From contig NZ_CP053069.1 in assembly GCF_013003965.1 (NCBI RefSeq), positions 961,419 through 1,025,418 of the forward strand: DNA of 64,000 nt, in the 5' to 3' direction. This DNA is from Usitatibacter rugosus. Lineage in GTDB: Bacteria; Pseudomonadota; Gammaproteobacteria; Burkholderiales; Usitatibacteraceae. A program made the position numbers and the translations under genes. Shown here in pieces: positions 1 through 8,092 of the stretch; the first letter of the stretch is position 1, and the number at the start of each line of letters is the position of its first letter. The notes under the pieces were generated by a model. It made no database searches. It was given only the letters and a program-made list of their open reading frames with translations, and was not told the DNA's origin.

Positions 1-121
1 ACTGCTTCGCCTCAGGGGCGGTGCAGGGTTTCGGAGCGGGCGCGGGCGAGGGCGCAGGCGTTTGAGCGGCGGCGGTCGCGGCACCGAGGAGGGCGAACAG
101 CAAGGCGATCGTTTTCTTCAT
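1..121 (-). CDS. Secreted protein, N-terminal fragment cut by the window edge
   Basis: The reading frame opens with ATG at 121..119 and runs off the left edge without a stop, giving about 40 residues. It begins MKKTIALLFALLGAAT and continues into a Pro/Ala-rich stretch, which is a typical Sec signal peptide (Lys-Lys, hydrophobic core, small residues before a likely AAAQ cleavage site). It starts 6 bp after the stop of the LytTR gene on the same strand, so the two are probably co-transcribed. Too little mature sequence is present to name a function. Confidence 0.6.
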   Translation of the reverse strand, partial: MKKTIALLFALLGAATAAAQTPAPSPAPAPKPCTAPEAKQ

Positions 122-127
122 GGGGGG

Positions 128-526
128 TCACCGTGGGGAGTCGTCGAGGAAGAGTGCGGCATTCACGCGCGGCCGGTAGGTTCGCGACATCACGAGCTCC
201 GTGCCGTCCTGCAGCGTCACGAGATGGTCGCCCGCGTGGATGGGCTCGATCGACTTCACGCGGTCGAGGTTCACGAACGTGGACTTGTGGATGCGCACGA
301 TGTTGGCCGCGGCGAGGCGAGGTTCCATCTCGCGCATCGTGAGACGCACCGTGTAGCGCTCGCGGCCGGCATGGAAGACGAGGTAGTTGCCCGCGGCCTC
401 CACCCAATCGACCTGCTCCACGTCCACGAGGAACGTGCGCGAGCCCGACTTCAACGCGAGCCGGCGGCGCTTCGAGGTGCTTTCCGGTCCGCGGTGCGCG
501 GCTTCCCATCCGATGGCGCTTTCCAT
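128..526 (-). CDS. Stand-alone LytTR-family DNA-binding protein
   Basis: The 132-residue protein is essentially one LytTR domain (about residues 22-125). The signature core is RIHKSTFVNLDRVKSI, preceded by VEAAGNYLVFH. LytTR domains bind direct repeats in promoters and usually follow a receiver domain; here there is none, only about 20 polar residues, so the protein is either constitutive or depends on a partner. The ATG at 526 is chosen because upstream in-frame sequence is not LytTR-like. The gene leads into a secreted protein 6 bp downstream and is transcribed away from the MocR-type gene. Family assignment is firm; its targets are unknown. Confidence 0.85.
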   Translation of the reverse strand: MESAIGWEAAHRGPESTSKRRRLALKSGSRTFLVDVEQVDWVEAAGNYLVFHAGRERYTVRLTMREMEPRLAAANIVRIHKSTFVNLDRVKSIEPIHAGDHLVTLQDGTELVMSRTYRPRVNAALFLDDSPR

Positions 527-559
527 GGACGCATCATGCGGGATAATGGCACCGCCACC

Positions 560-590
560 GGGCCAATTTGGTGGAATTGCCAGGGCCATT
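560..590. promoter_or_regulatory. Direct repeat in the LytTR/MocR divergent intergenic region
   Basis: GGGCCAAT at 560-567 recurs as GGGCCATT at 583-590, 23 bp apart (about two helical turns). A partial palindrome AATTTGGTGGAATT lies between them at 564-577. MocR-family regulators are known to bind direct repeats near their own promoters, so this is a candidate operator. Binding is an inference. Confidence 0.3.
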
Positions 591-692
591 ACCGGGGCAA
601 GGGCGGTTTTCCAGAGGGAAAAGCGGCGGCGGGCGCCGTGGCCCCGGAATGTCGCGAAATGTGACGGCTTCTTTGCGTGAAAGACGGTGACG

Positions 693-2183
693 ATGGCCAA
701 GGCCGCGGGCGGGCAGCTCTTCACGCTGCTGGAAGGACCGGAGAGCGCCGGCCACACGCGCCGCTCTCAGGTCTACAAGAGCTGCCTCAAGGCCATCCTC
801 GACGGGCGCCTGGCACGCGGGTCCCGCCTGCCGTCGGCCCGCGAGCTGGCGCGCGACTGGCGCATCTCGCGCAACACCATCGACGAAGCGCTGCTGCAGC
901 TCCAGGCCGACGGCTTCCTCGAGCGGCGGGTCGGCGACGGCACGTACGTCTCGCGCGATCTCCCGTCCACCGCTTCCCGCAAGCCCGCCGCGATGCGCCC
1001 GGCCAGCCGCGCCGCGCAGGCGAGCTACTCGGCGTGGGCGCAGCGCGCCTTGCATTCGCGCCTGCCCGGCGGTTCGCCGCAACCGCGCGCGTTCTTCGCC
1101 GGCTTCCCGGCGCTCGAGTTCTTTCCGCTCGATCTCTGGCAGCGGCTCACCACGCGCCGCTATCGCACCGGAGGCCGCGACCTGCTCGGCTACATGCCTT
1201 CGATGGGTTTGCCGGCATTGCGCGAGGCGACCGCGCGCCACCTCGCCATCTCGCGCGGTGTCACCTGCGCGCCCGAACAGGTGATGATCCTCAACAGCCT
1301 CATCCAGGGCGTGGAGCTGCTCTCGCGCGTGCTCTTGGAGCGCGACGACGCCGTGTGGGTGGAAGAGGCGGGCTATCCCAATGTGCGCACGGCCCTCTCG
1401 ATGTCCGGAGCGCGGCTGGTCCCGGTCCCGATGGATGAGGAGGGTCTCGACGTGGCCGCCGGGCAGGAACTGGCGCCCAAGCCGGCGCTCGTGCATGTCA
1501 CGCCGGCATTCCAGTATCCGAGCGGAACGCGCATGTCGCTCCAGCGGCGCCTGGCGCTGCTCGAATGGGCCAACCGCTCGGGGGCGTGGATCGTCGAGGA
1601 CGACTACCAGGGCGACTTCAACTACGAGGCGCGCAATATCGAACCGCTGCAGGCGCTCGACCGGGCCTCGCGCGTGATCCACCTCGGCACCTATACGAAT
1701 GCCGTGTTCCCGTCGCTGCGGCTCGCGTACATGGTGATCCCGCCGCCGTTGTGCGCCGTCTTCGAGGCCGTGCGCTCCCAGCTCGACGACCACACGCACG
1801 GCATCCAGCAGGCGGTGCTCGCCGACTTCATCGACGGCGGGCACCTGAGCTCGCACATGCGCCGGATGCGCTCCATCTATAAATCCCGCCGCGACACGCT
1901 GCTGGGCGAGCTGCATGCGACGCTGCGAGACGAGTATCCCCTCGGACCGGCGCACGGCGGCATGAACGTCGCGATGCACCTGCCCAAGGCGATGCGCGAT
2001 GCGCCGCTCTGCGAACGTGGATGGAAGGCGGGCCTGCACCTCGCGCCGCTCTCGCGCCACGCCCCGACGCAGGGCGGCCTGAACGGGCTCTTCCTCGGCT
2101 ACGCGGCGCTGTCGGAGCGCGAGATCCGCGCGGGCGCGCGACGGCTCGCTCGCTTCATCGAGGCCGAGCACCGCCGGCGCTAG
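693..2183 (+). CDS. MocR/PdxR-family regulator (GntR wHTH plus aminotransferase-like domain) lacking the PLP lysine
   Basis: Residues about 20-90 form a GntR-type winged helix (QVYKSCLKAILDGRL, SRNTIDEALLQLQADGFLERR). Residues about 120-495 are a fold-type I aminotransferase-like domain (EEAGYPNVRTAL, EDDYQGDF, FPSLRLAY). In MocR proteins the internal aldimine lysine sits in a GTFSKxxFP-type motif. Here the motif reads GTYTNAVFPSLRL, with AAT (Asn336) at the lysine position (1698-1700). The protein may therefore bind PLP without a Schiff base, bind another ligand, or not use PLP. An in-frame GTG at 687 is an alternative start. The gene is divergent from the LytTR gene. Confidence 0.88.
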   Translation: MAKAAGGQLFTLLEGPESAGHTRRSQVYKSCLKAILDGRLARGSRLPSARELARDWRISRNTIDEALLQLQADGFLERRVGDGTYVSRDLPSTASRKPAAMRPASRAAQASYSAWAQRALHSRLPGGSPQPRAFFAGFPALEFFPLDLWQRLTTRRYRTGGRDLLGYMPSMGLPALREATARHLAISRGVTCAPEQVMILNSLIQGVELLSRVLLERDDAVWVEEAGYPNVRTALSMSGARLVPVPMDEEGLDVAAGQELAPKPALVHVTPAFQYPSGTRMSLQRRLALLEWANRSGAWIVEDDYQGDFNYEARNIEPLQALDRASRVIHLGTYTNAVFPSLRLAYMVIPPPLCAVFEAVRSQLDDHTHGIQQAVLADFIDGGHLSSHMRRMRSIYKSRRDTLLGELHATLRDEYPLGPAHGGMNVAMHLPKAMRDAPLCERGWKAGLHLAPLSRHAPTQGGLNGLFLGYAALSEREIRAGARRLARFIEAEHRRR

Positions 2184-2372
2184 CGCGGTTTCGTCCTCGC
2201 CGCGGACGGCTGCTCCCGCGAATGCGACGGAACGTCACATATCGTGGCGCGGCGGTTCCACGCGTCTATCGTTCGCGTGCCGGCCCGTCGCGTTTTCTTT
2301 TCCATGGTTCATCCATTCGGGCGAGATGCATCGGCGCGATGCGGCCGGCACCGATTCCGAAGGAGCCGCCGC

Positions 2373-3095
2373 ATGGATGCCGAAGGCAAGCCCGAGATCC
2401 TGATCGTCACCGCGGACGCAGGACGCGCCGCATCGCTCGCCGCCTACCTCGCGCAGCAGCAGGTGGGCATCACCTGCGAGCCGCGCGGCGACGAGGCCTT
2501 CGCGTCGCTGCGCCGGCACGAGCCGGATGCCGTGCTCATCGATGACGGGGCGCAACACATGGCCGGCCGCGAGTTCTGCCGCGCCGCGCGCGAGGCGGGG
2601 CTCGGCCTCGCTATCGTCGTGATGGGCCGCAGCGACGATCCGCTCGACCAGGTGCTGTGCCTCGAGATGGGCGCGGACGATTACGTGGCCACGCACGCGC
2701 CGTGGCGCCTGCTGTGGGCGCGGCTCAAGATCGCGCTCCGCCGCGCGATGCCTCCGGGCCAGGGCACCGGCAACGCGCATACGCTGCGCCACGGAGACTT
2801 CATCCTCGATCGCCGCTCGCTCGAGATGCGCGTCCAGCAGCAGCGGGTCGCGCTCACGCCGACGGAGTTCGGCTGCCTGTGGCTGCTCGTGGAGCGCGCG
2901 GGCACGGTCGTGAGCCGCGCGGAGCTGCGCGAGGCGCTGGGCTCCGGGAGCGCGGCGGCCGCGGAGCCGGGATCGCGCGCCGTCGACACGCAGATCTTCC
3001 GCCTGCGCAGGAAGCTCGGCGCCGTCGATCCCGATGCCAACCGCATCAAGAGCGTTCGTCCCTTCGGCTACCTGCTGACCCCTGTTGCGCGTTGA
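2373..3095 (+). CDS. OmpR/PhoB-family response regulator with degenerate receiver
   Basis: The protein has 240 residues: receiver-like domain 8-122 and winged-helix effector about 138-238 (TPTEFGCLWLLVERAGTVVSR, VDTQIFRLRRKLG, VRPFGYLL). The receiver keeps an Asp at the phosphoacceptor position (VLID57D). The acidic pair after the first strand is Thr13-Ala14, the switch Thr/Ser aligns with Met84, and the conserved Lys of the DDYLTKP motif is Thr107. It probably works without canonical phosphorylation. AAGGAG at 2360-2365, about 7 nt upstream, supports the ATG at 2373 over longer starts. No histidine kinase is adjacent. Confidence 0.85.
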   Translation: MDAEGKPEILIVTADAGRAASLAAYLAQQQVGITCEPRGDEAFASLRRHEPDAVLIDDGAQHMAGREFCRAAREAGLGLAIVVMGRSDDPLDQVLCLEMGADDYVATHAPWRLLWARLKIALRRAMPPGQGTGNAHTLRHGDFILDRRSLEMRVQQQRVALTPTEFGCLWLLVERAGTVVSRAELREALGSGSAAAAEPGSRAVDTQIFRLRRKLGAVDPDANRIKSVRPFGYLLTPVAR

Positions 3096-3259
3096 ACACA
3101 GTCGCGGCGCCGATTCCGGGATGAAGCGAGCGGGGCGCGGGACGAAGCGTCGGCGGTAACGCAACGTCAAGAAACTCCGCCGCGGACGTGATTAGATCGC
3201 CACCGATGCGTCCGCCCCATGGATAGCGAGTCCACCTATCTAACTGGGGAGTGTTGAAC

Positions 3260-5962
3260 ATGATGGTTCGGAGAAAAGCCCTCGCGATCGCCACCGCGAA
3301 CGCGTTCGGGATGGGGTGCGCATTGCTCGCCGTGGGCGACGTCCAGGCGCAGCAGGCGCAGAAGGTCGAGAAGATCGAGGTCACGGGCTCCAACATCAAG
3401 CGCAGCGAAGGCGAAGGCGCGCTGCCCGTCACCGTCATCACGCGCGAGGAGATCGACCGCTCGGGCGCCACCACGCCGATCGAGCTGCTGAACCTCGTCT
3501 CCGCCAACAACAGCGCGGGCAACGTCTCGCTCGCCAACGTGATCGGCTCGCTGTCGTTCTCGGCGCAGACGGCGTCGCTGCGCGGCCTGGGCGGCGGACG
3601 CACGCTCGTGCTGGTCAACGGCAAGCGCATGGACAGCTTTGCCGGCGAGATCCAGGGCGTGCAGGGCGTGAACCTCTCGTCGATCCCGTTCTCGGCGATC
3701 GAGCGCGTGGAGATCCTGAAGGACGGCGCCTCGGCCGTGTACGGCTCGGATGCGATCGCGGGCGTGATCAACTTCATCCTGCGCCAGGACTACCAGGGCG
3801 CCGAGGTGATGGCGTACTACGGAGCACCCACGCGCGGCGGTGGCGGCGAGATCACGCGCGTGAATGCGGCCGCCGGCTTCGGCAACCTGTCCAAGGACCG
3901 CTACAACGTCCTCCTCACCGTCTCGAACGACATCCAGAAGCCGCTGGACCAGAACAAGCGCAACTTCTCCAACACGTCCTTCCGCCCCGAGATCAACCTG
4001 GCGGCGATCTCGAGCAATACCTTTCCGGGCTTGATCACCACCGGCGGGATCGGCGTGCCGGGCTCGCCGAACAACTGCGCGCCCTCGACATACCTCGAGC
4101 TGCTGGGCGGCTGCTTCTACGATCCGTCCGCGCAGCCCGGCGTGCAGATGATCACCGACAACACGCAGTGGAACGTCTTCGCCTCGGGGCGCGTGGAGTT
4201 GGGCAGCGGGCTGCAGGCCTACGCGACCGGGATCTTCTCGCGCCTGGAGAACCAGTACCGCATCCAGCCGGTGCCGATCTCGAGCCTTTTCCCCTACGGA
4301 CCGCGGCTCAACATCTCCTCGGCGATCACGCTGCAGCCGACGAGCCCGTTCTATCCGCATGGCCTCGCCGCGGAGGCGGGCGTGGATGGCCAGCCGCTCG
4401 ATGTCCGGTGGCGCGCCTACGAGAACGGCCTGCGCGACACGACCGACACCAACGAGAACGCGCAGATGAACGTGGGCCTCAAGGGCGCGTGGCGCACGTG
4501 GGACTGGGATGCGTCCTATACGTATGCCGAGGGCCACACCAAGCAGAAACTGAACGGCGGCTTCCCGAACCTCGACCTGTTGCTGCCGTTGCTGCGCAGC
4601 GGCCGCGTGAACCTCTTCGGGCCCAACACGCCCGAGATCTCGCGGGAGATCCTCGCCACCAACTACAACGGCGAGACCTTCAACGCGACTTCGAAGAACC
4701 AGGGGATACAGGGTCGCATGTCGGGTGAGATCTACCAGATGAAGAATGGCCCGATCTCGCTCGCGTTCGGCGCGGAGTATCGGAAGGAATCGCTCGACCA
4801 GAACCCCGCGCCGGTGCTGGCCGGGGGCACGATCGCGGGGTTCGGCGGCAACGTGCTGCCCGTCAGCAGCTCGCGCGATGTCACGGCGTTCTACGGCGAG
4901 CTGAACATCCCGGTGTTGAAGGACCTGGAGGTGAACGTCGCGGTCCGCAACGACCACTACAGCGACTTCGGCAGCACGACCAATCCGAAGGCGAGCATCC
5001 GCTACAACGCCACCCCCGACGTGCTGCTGCGGGCGTCGTACGGCAAGGGCTTCCTCGCGCCGTCGCTCTACCAGCTCAACACGCCGCGCATCAACGGCGT
5101 GACGCCCGCCGGGCAGACGGACCCGGTGCGCTGCCCGGTCACCAACGACACGGGCCTGGACTGCAGCACGCAGTTCGGCGTGTTGTTCGGCGGGACGAAG
5201 GACCTCAAGCCCGAGACCAGCGAGCAGACGACGCTGGGCGTGGTGTATTCACCGTCGACGCAGTTCTCGGTCGGCGCGGACTACTTCAAGATCCGGCTGA
5301 ACGACGTGATCACCAACGGCATTCCGTTCACGACGATCCTCGGCGACCAGGACCAGTTCGGCTACCTCATCGCGCGCGACCCGCCGGACGCGGCGTATCC
5401 GAACCTGCCCGGCCACATCTCGCAGATCACGCAGGTGTACCTCAACCTGGGCGCGGTGCACATCGAAGGTTTCGACCTCGAAGCGCATGCCACATGGCCG
5501 GCGACTCGCTTCGGGCGCGTGAAGTTCGATATCACGGGCACGTACTACCGCCGCCAGGATGCGCAGAACCTCGACGGGTCGTACACGGGCTTCGTCTCGA
5601 ACACGTTCGGGGCGCGCACCACGGGCGTGGTGCCACGGTGGAAGCACTACGCGTCGCTGTCGCTCGACAACGGTCCGTGGCAGGCGACGCTGGGTACCTC
5701 TTATCAGTCCTCGTACATTGATGCCGCGGCAATCGACGACGAAGGTACGACGCGGCGCGTCAGCACCCTCACGCTGTGGGACCTGCAGGGCGCGTACAAG
5801 GGCTTCAAGAACTGGACGTTCGTGCTCGGCGTGAAGAACCTGATGGACACGGATCCGCCGGTGACCAACCAGCCGAACTCCTTCCAGGTGGGCTTCGATC
5901 CGTCGTACTACGATCCGCGCGGCCGCTTCGTCTACGGCAGCGTGACGTGGGCGTTCCGCTGA
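3260..5962 (+). CDS. TonB-dependent outer-membrane receptor
   Basis: The 900-residue protein has a signal peptide ending near VQAQ, then the VEKIEVTGSNIKR lead-in typical of large TonB receptors in this group. A plug domain follows at about residues 45-165 (VTVITREEIDRSG, SLRGLGGGRTLVLVNGKR, RVEILKDGASAVYGSDAIAGVINF). The beta-barrel runs to a C-terminal VTWAFR strand. Two closely spaced Cys pairs occur in extracellular-type loops. Substrate cannot be told from sequence; no siderophore, cobalamin or sugar genes are adjacent. GGGGAG at 3246-3251 sets the ATG at 3260; the GTG at 3251 lies inside that ribosome-binding site. Confidence 0.92.
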   Translation: MMVRRKALAIATANAFGMGCALLAVGDVQAQQAQKVEKIEVTGSNIKRSEGEGALPVTVITREEIDRSGATTPIELLNLVSANNSAGNVSLANVIGSLSFSAQTASLRGLGGGRTLVLVNGKRMDSFAGEIQGVQGVNLSSIPFSAIERVEILKDGASAVYGSDAIAGVINFILRQDYQGAEVMAYYGAPTRGGGGEITRVNAAAGFGNLSKDRYNVLLTVSNDIQKPLDQNKRNFSNTSFRPEINLAAISSNTFPGLITTGGIGVPGSPNNCAPSTYLELLGGCFYDPSAQPGVQMITDNTQWNVFASGRVELGSGLQAYATGIFSRLENQYRIQPVPISSLFPYGPRLNISSAITLQPTSPFYPHGLAAEAGVDGQPLDVRWRAYENGLRDTTDTNENAQMNVGLKGAWRTWDWDASYTYAEGHTKQKLNGGFPNLDLLLPLLRSGRVNLFGPNTPEISREILATNYNGETFNATSKNQGIQGRMSGEIYQMKNGPISLAFGAEYRKESLDQNPAPVLAGGTIAGFGGNVLPVSSSRDVTAFYGELNIPVLKDLEVNVAVRNDHYSDFGSTTNPKASIRYNATPDVLLRASYGKGFLAPSLYQLNTPRINGVTPAGQTDPVRCPVTNDTGLDCSTQFGVLFGGTKDLKPETSEQTTLGVVYSPSTQFSVGADYFKIRLNDVITNGIPFTTILGDQDQFGYLIARDPPDAAYPNLPGHISQITQVYLNLGAVHIEGFDLEAHATWPATRFGRVKFDITGTYYRRQDAQNLDGSYTGFVSNTFGARTTGVVPRWKHYASLSLDNGPWQATLGTSYQSSYIDAAAIDDEGTTRRVSTLTLWDLQGAYKGFKNWTFVLGVKNLMDTDPPVTNQPNSFQVGFDPSYYDPRGRFVYGSVTWAFR

Positions 5963-5996
5963 GCGGTGATTGACGCTTGCGCTGGTGGCGTGACGG

Positions 5997-6575
5997 CTAC
6001 TCGTCTTGCCACCGGCGCCAGCGCGAGGCGTACTTCTCCGGGTCGCCGATGGCCTGGCCGATGATGCGCTCGAGCTCGATCTCGGCCGCCACGCGCGCGG
6101 ACCCGAGGGCGGCCACGAGCAGCGGCATGCCGACGACGACGAGCAGGCCGAGGATCGCCAGCAACCAGTAGGCGCCATTCACGAGGGCCATCGCCGCGGC
6201 GAAGACGACGAAGCCGAGCGGAACGAGCGCGGGCAAGCGCAGGCCTTGCGAGGCCATCGTCCCTTCCAGCTTCACGCGGTCGAGCGATGCGGTCCATCGG
6301 CCCTCGAAGCGCACCGCATCGTCCCAATCGAGACGAACGGCGTTCGCATCGACGGTACCGTTGGGCCTCTTCGGAAGCGGCACCATCGGTACGTCGAGGC
6401 GTTCTCCGAACGAAGGTCCGCGGCCCCGAAGGATATCGAGGCCTTTCGGGGGATCGGTGATGGCGGCAAGGAGGCGAATCGACTCTTCCAGCGAGTGAAC
6501 GCAGTCGAAGGCCGCGGGGTTGCGAGCGCTCAGGGCCCTGGCCGCGGCCCCGGTCGTATTGACGTCGCGCCTCAT
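5997..6575 (-). CDS. Hypothetical membrane protein, last gene of the ECF sigma operon
   Basis: The protein has 192 residues: a soluble N-terminal half of about 110 residues, then two closely spaced hydrophobic segments (around LVPLGFVVFAAAMALVNG and WLLAILGLLVVVGMPLLVA), and a charged C-terminal tail rich in Arg/Trp/Glu. No family was recognised. Its ATG overlaps the stop of the anti-sigma-like gene in an ATGA arrangement (6572-6575), indicating translational coupling. It converges with the TonB receptor gene 34 bp away. A role in the sigma-factor response is inferred from context only. Confidence 0.75.
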   Translation of the reverse strand: MRRDVNTTGAAARALSARNPAAFDCVHSLEESIRLLAAITDPPKGLDILRGRGPSFGERLDVPMVPLPKRPNGTVDANAVRLDWDDAVRFEGRWTASLDRVKLEGTMASQGLRLPALVPLGFVVFAAAMALVNGAYWLLAILGLLVVVGMPLLVAALGSARVAAEIELERIIGQAIGDPEKYASRWRRWQDE

Positions 6576-7519
6576 CTCGGGCGAATGCGTTCCCACGTCG
6601 CGTCGGGAATGCGGTAGTCCGGGTGCTCGCGGCGGAAGCGTGCTATCGCGTCGTCGGCTTCCTTGTCGCGATTTGCCTTGCGCAGCGCCTCGATGCGCTC
6701 GAGCTTCTTCTCGGGCGTGTCGGGCCAGGGCGCGGCGACGTCTTCGGCGACTCGCTTCTCCGCGTAGCTCTCCGCCTTGGCGCGTGGCTGCTGCGTGGCG
6801 CCCAGTGCACCGGCCGCTTCGTCGCGGCGGCCTGAAAGGGCGCTGCGTTGTTCCTCCTGGACCCTCGCGGGTGCGGGGACCATCGCCGCTTGCGGCGCGC
6901 TATTGGCTGTTGTCCCGGCGGCGCGTGCCGATTCGGTCGCAGGAACGGATGCCACGGCGGGCGGCGGTGATGCGGGTGCCGGGGAGGGCGGCGCGACCGA
7001 AGCGGCGGGCCTGGCGGGCTCCGGCTTTGCGGTCGCCAAGGAATCGGCGAGCACCTCGGCAGGCTTCGTCTCCACCACGACGGCGTCCTTCTTCTCCTTC
7101 TGCAGCGCGGGCGGTGCGGCCATGCGGGGCTGCTCGCGAAGCTTGTCGCGCGAGAGCGCCTGCTCCTTCGCAGTCTCGACAGGCGCGGTGGCGGAAGAGG
7201 ATGCGGGCGCCTCCTTGGGTGCGAACGCCAGCGACGGTGCGGACTCCTTCGAGGCGACGATCGATGAGGGCGTGGGCTCGGCGATCGGCGGCGCCTCCTT
7301 CTCGAGGCGCATCACCACGCTGAACGACAGGAAAAGCACAGCGGCCACCGACGCGGGCACGGCCCAGCGCGCGACACCGGGCTTGCGAACCTTGCCGGGG
7401 CCGGACGAGACGGCGCGGCGCGCCGCGGCGCGGATGGCGTCGTCGAGCGCGGCCGAAGGTTCTTCGGTCGCGAGCTCGCGATAGCGCTGCCGAAGCGCGT
7501 CGTCGCGCGGGTCAGCCAT
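6572..7519 (-). CDS. Putative membrane-bound anti-sigma factor
   Basis: The protein has 315 residues. An acidic/helical N-terminal segment of about 50 residues (DDALRQRYRELATEEPSAAL) precedes one transmembrane helix (WAVPASVAAVLFLSFSVV). A long Ala/Pro/Glu/Lys-rich, probably disordered periplasmic stretch follows, then a C-terminal helical motif ending DATWERIRPR. It overlaps the sigma gene by 8 bp. A single-pass protein directly downstream of an ECF sigma factor is the usual anti-sigma layout, but no zinc-binding HxxxCxxC motif is visible, so it is not a ZAS-type anti-sigma. The function is inferred from position and topology. Confidence 0.65.
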   Translation of the reverse strand: MADPRDDALRQRYRELATEEPSAALDDAIRAAARRAVSSGPGKVRKPGVARWAVPASVAAVLFLSFSVVMRLEKEAPPIAEPTPSSIVASKESAPSLAFAPKEAPASSSATAPVETAKEQALSRDKLREQPRMAAPPALQKEKKDAVVVETKPAEVLADSLATAKPEPARPAASVAPPSPAPASPPPAVASVPATESARAAGTTANSAPQAAMVPAPARVQEEQRSALSGRRDEAAGALGATQQPRAKAESYAEKRVAEDVAAPWPDTPEKKLERIEALRKANRDKEADDAIARFRREHPDYRIPDATWERIRPR

Positions 7520-8072
7520 CGCCCACCGCCTTCCGCAGCTTGTCCATCGCGTATCGCAGTCGGCTCTTCGCCGCCTCCTCGTTGGTGCCCGTCGCCTCGG
7601 CGATCTGGGCCACGGTCATGTCGCCTTCGTGATGCAGCAGGAACGCTTCGCGTTGGGCCACGGGCAGCGCGGCGAGCGCGGATTCGAGCGTGGCCAGCGT
7701 GTCGCGCGCCTCGACGATGCGGTGCGGCTCGTCGAACGGCCCCGCCCGTCCTTCTTCGACAGTGCTTTCGCCGTCTTCGTTGTCCGGCGCGACGACCGTG
7801 AGGCCCTTCTTGCGCCAGTGGTCGATGAGGCGGTTGTGCGCGACGGTGTAGAGCCACGTCGTGAACTTGGCCGTGCGGACGTAGCGCTCGCGGGCCTCGA
7901 TCACCCGCATCCAGATGTCCTGGACCAGCTCCTCGGCCTCGCCGCGCGTCTTTACCGAGCGCAGCATCAGGCGGAACACCGGGCCTTTGTGGCGCGCGTA
8001 GAGCATGTCGAAAGCGCCGGCGTCACCACCGGCATAGGCGAGCATGAGTTCTTCGTCGGAGGCGTCCGGCAT
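7512..8072 (-). CDS. ECF-subfamily RNA polymerase sigma factor
   Basis: The protein has 186 residues with sigma region 2 at about 20-95 (FDMLYARHKGPVFRLMLR, EELVQDIWMRVIEARERY, FTTWLYTVAHNRLIDHWRK). Region 4 is at about 130-182 (LPVAQREAFLLHHEGDMTVAQIAEATGTNEEAAKSRLRYA, cited in parts). It directs polymerase to a small regulon, often for envelope stress. It sits between a secreted protein 20 bp upstream and the anti-sigma-like protein downstream on the same strand. I could not find a convincing autoregulatory -35/-10 pair upstream of the operon. Confidence 0.93.
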   Translation of the reverse strand: MPDASDEELMLAYAGGDAGAFDMLYARHKGPVFRLMLRSVKTRGEAEELVQDIWMRVIEARERYVRTAKFTTWLYTVAHNRLIDHWRKKGLTVVAPDNEDGESTVEEGRAGPFDEPHRIVEARDTLATLESALAALPVAQREAFLLHHEGDMTVAQIAEATGTNEEAAKSRLRYAMDKLRKAVGDG

Positions 8073-8092
8073 CGCCTCCGGATTCTATACGC

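Noticed and set aside
534-2171. A 545-codon minus-strand frame opposite the MocR gene
   Set aside because: Shadow of the MocR frame with biased composition and no motif.
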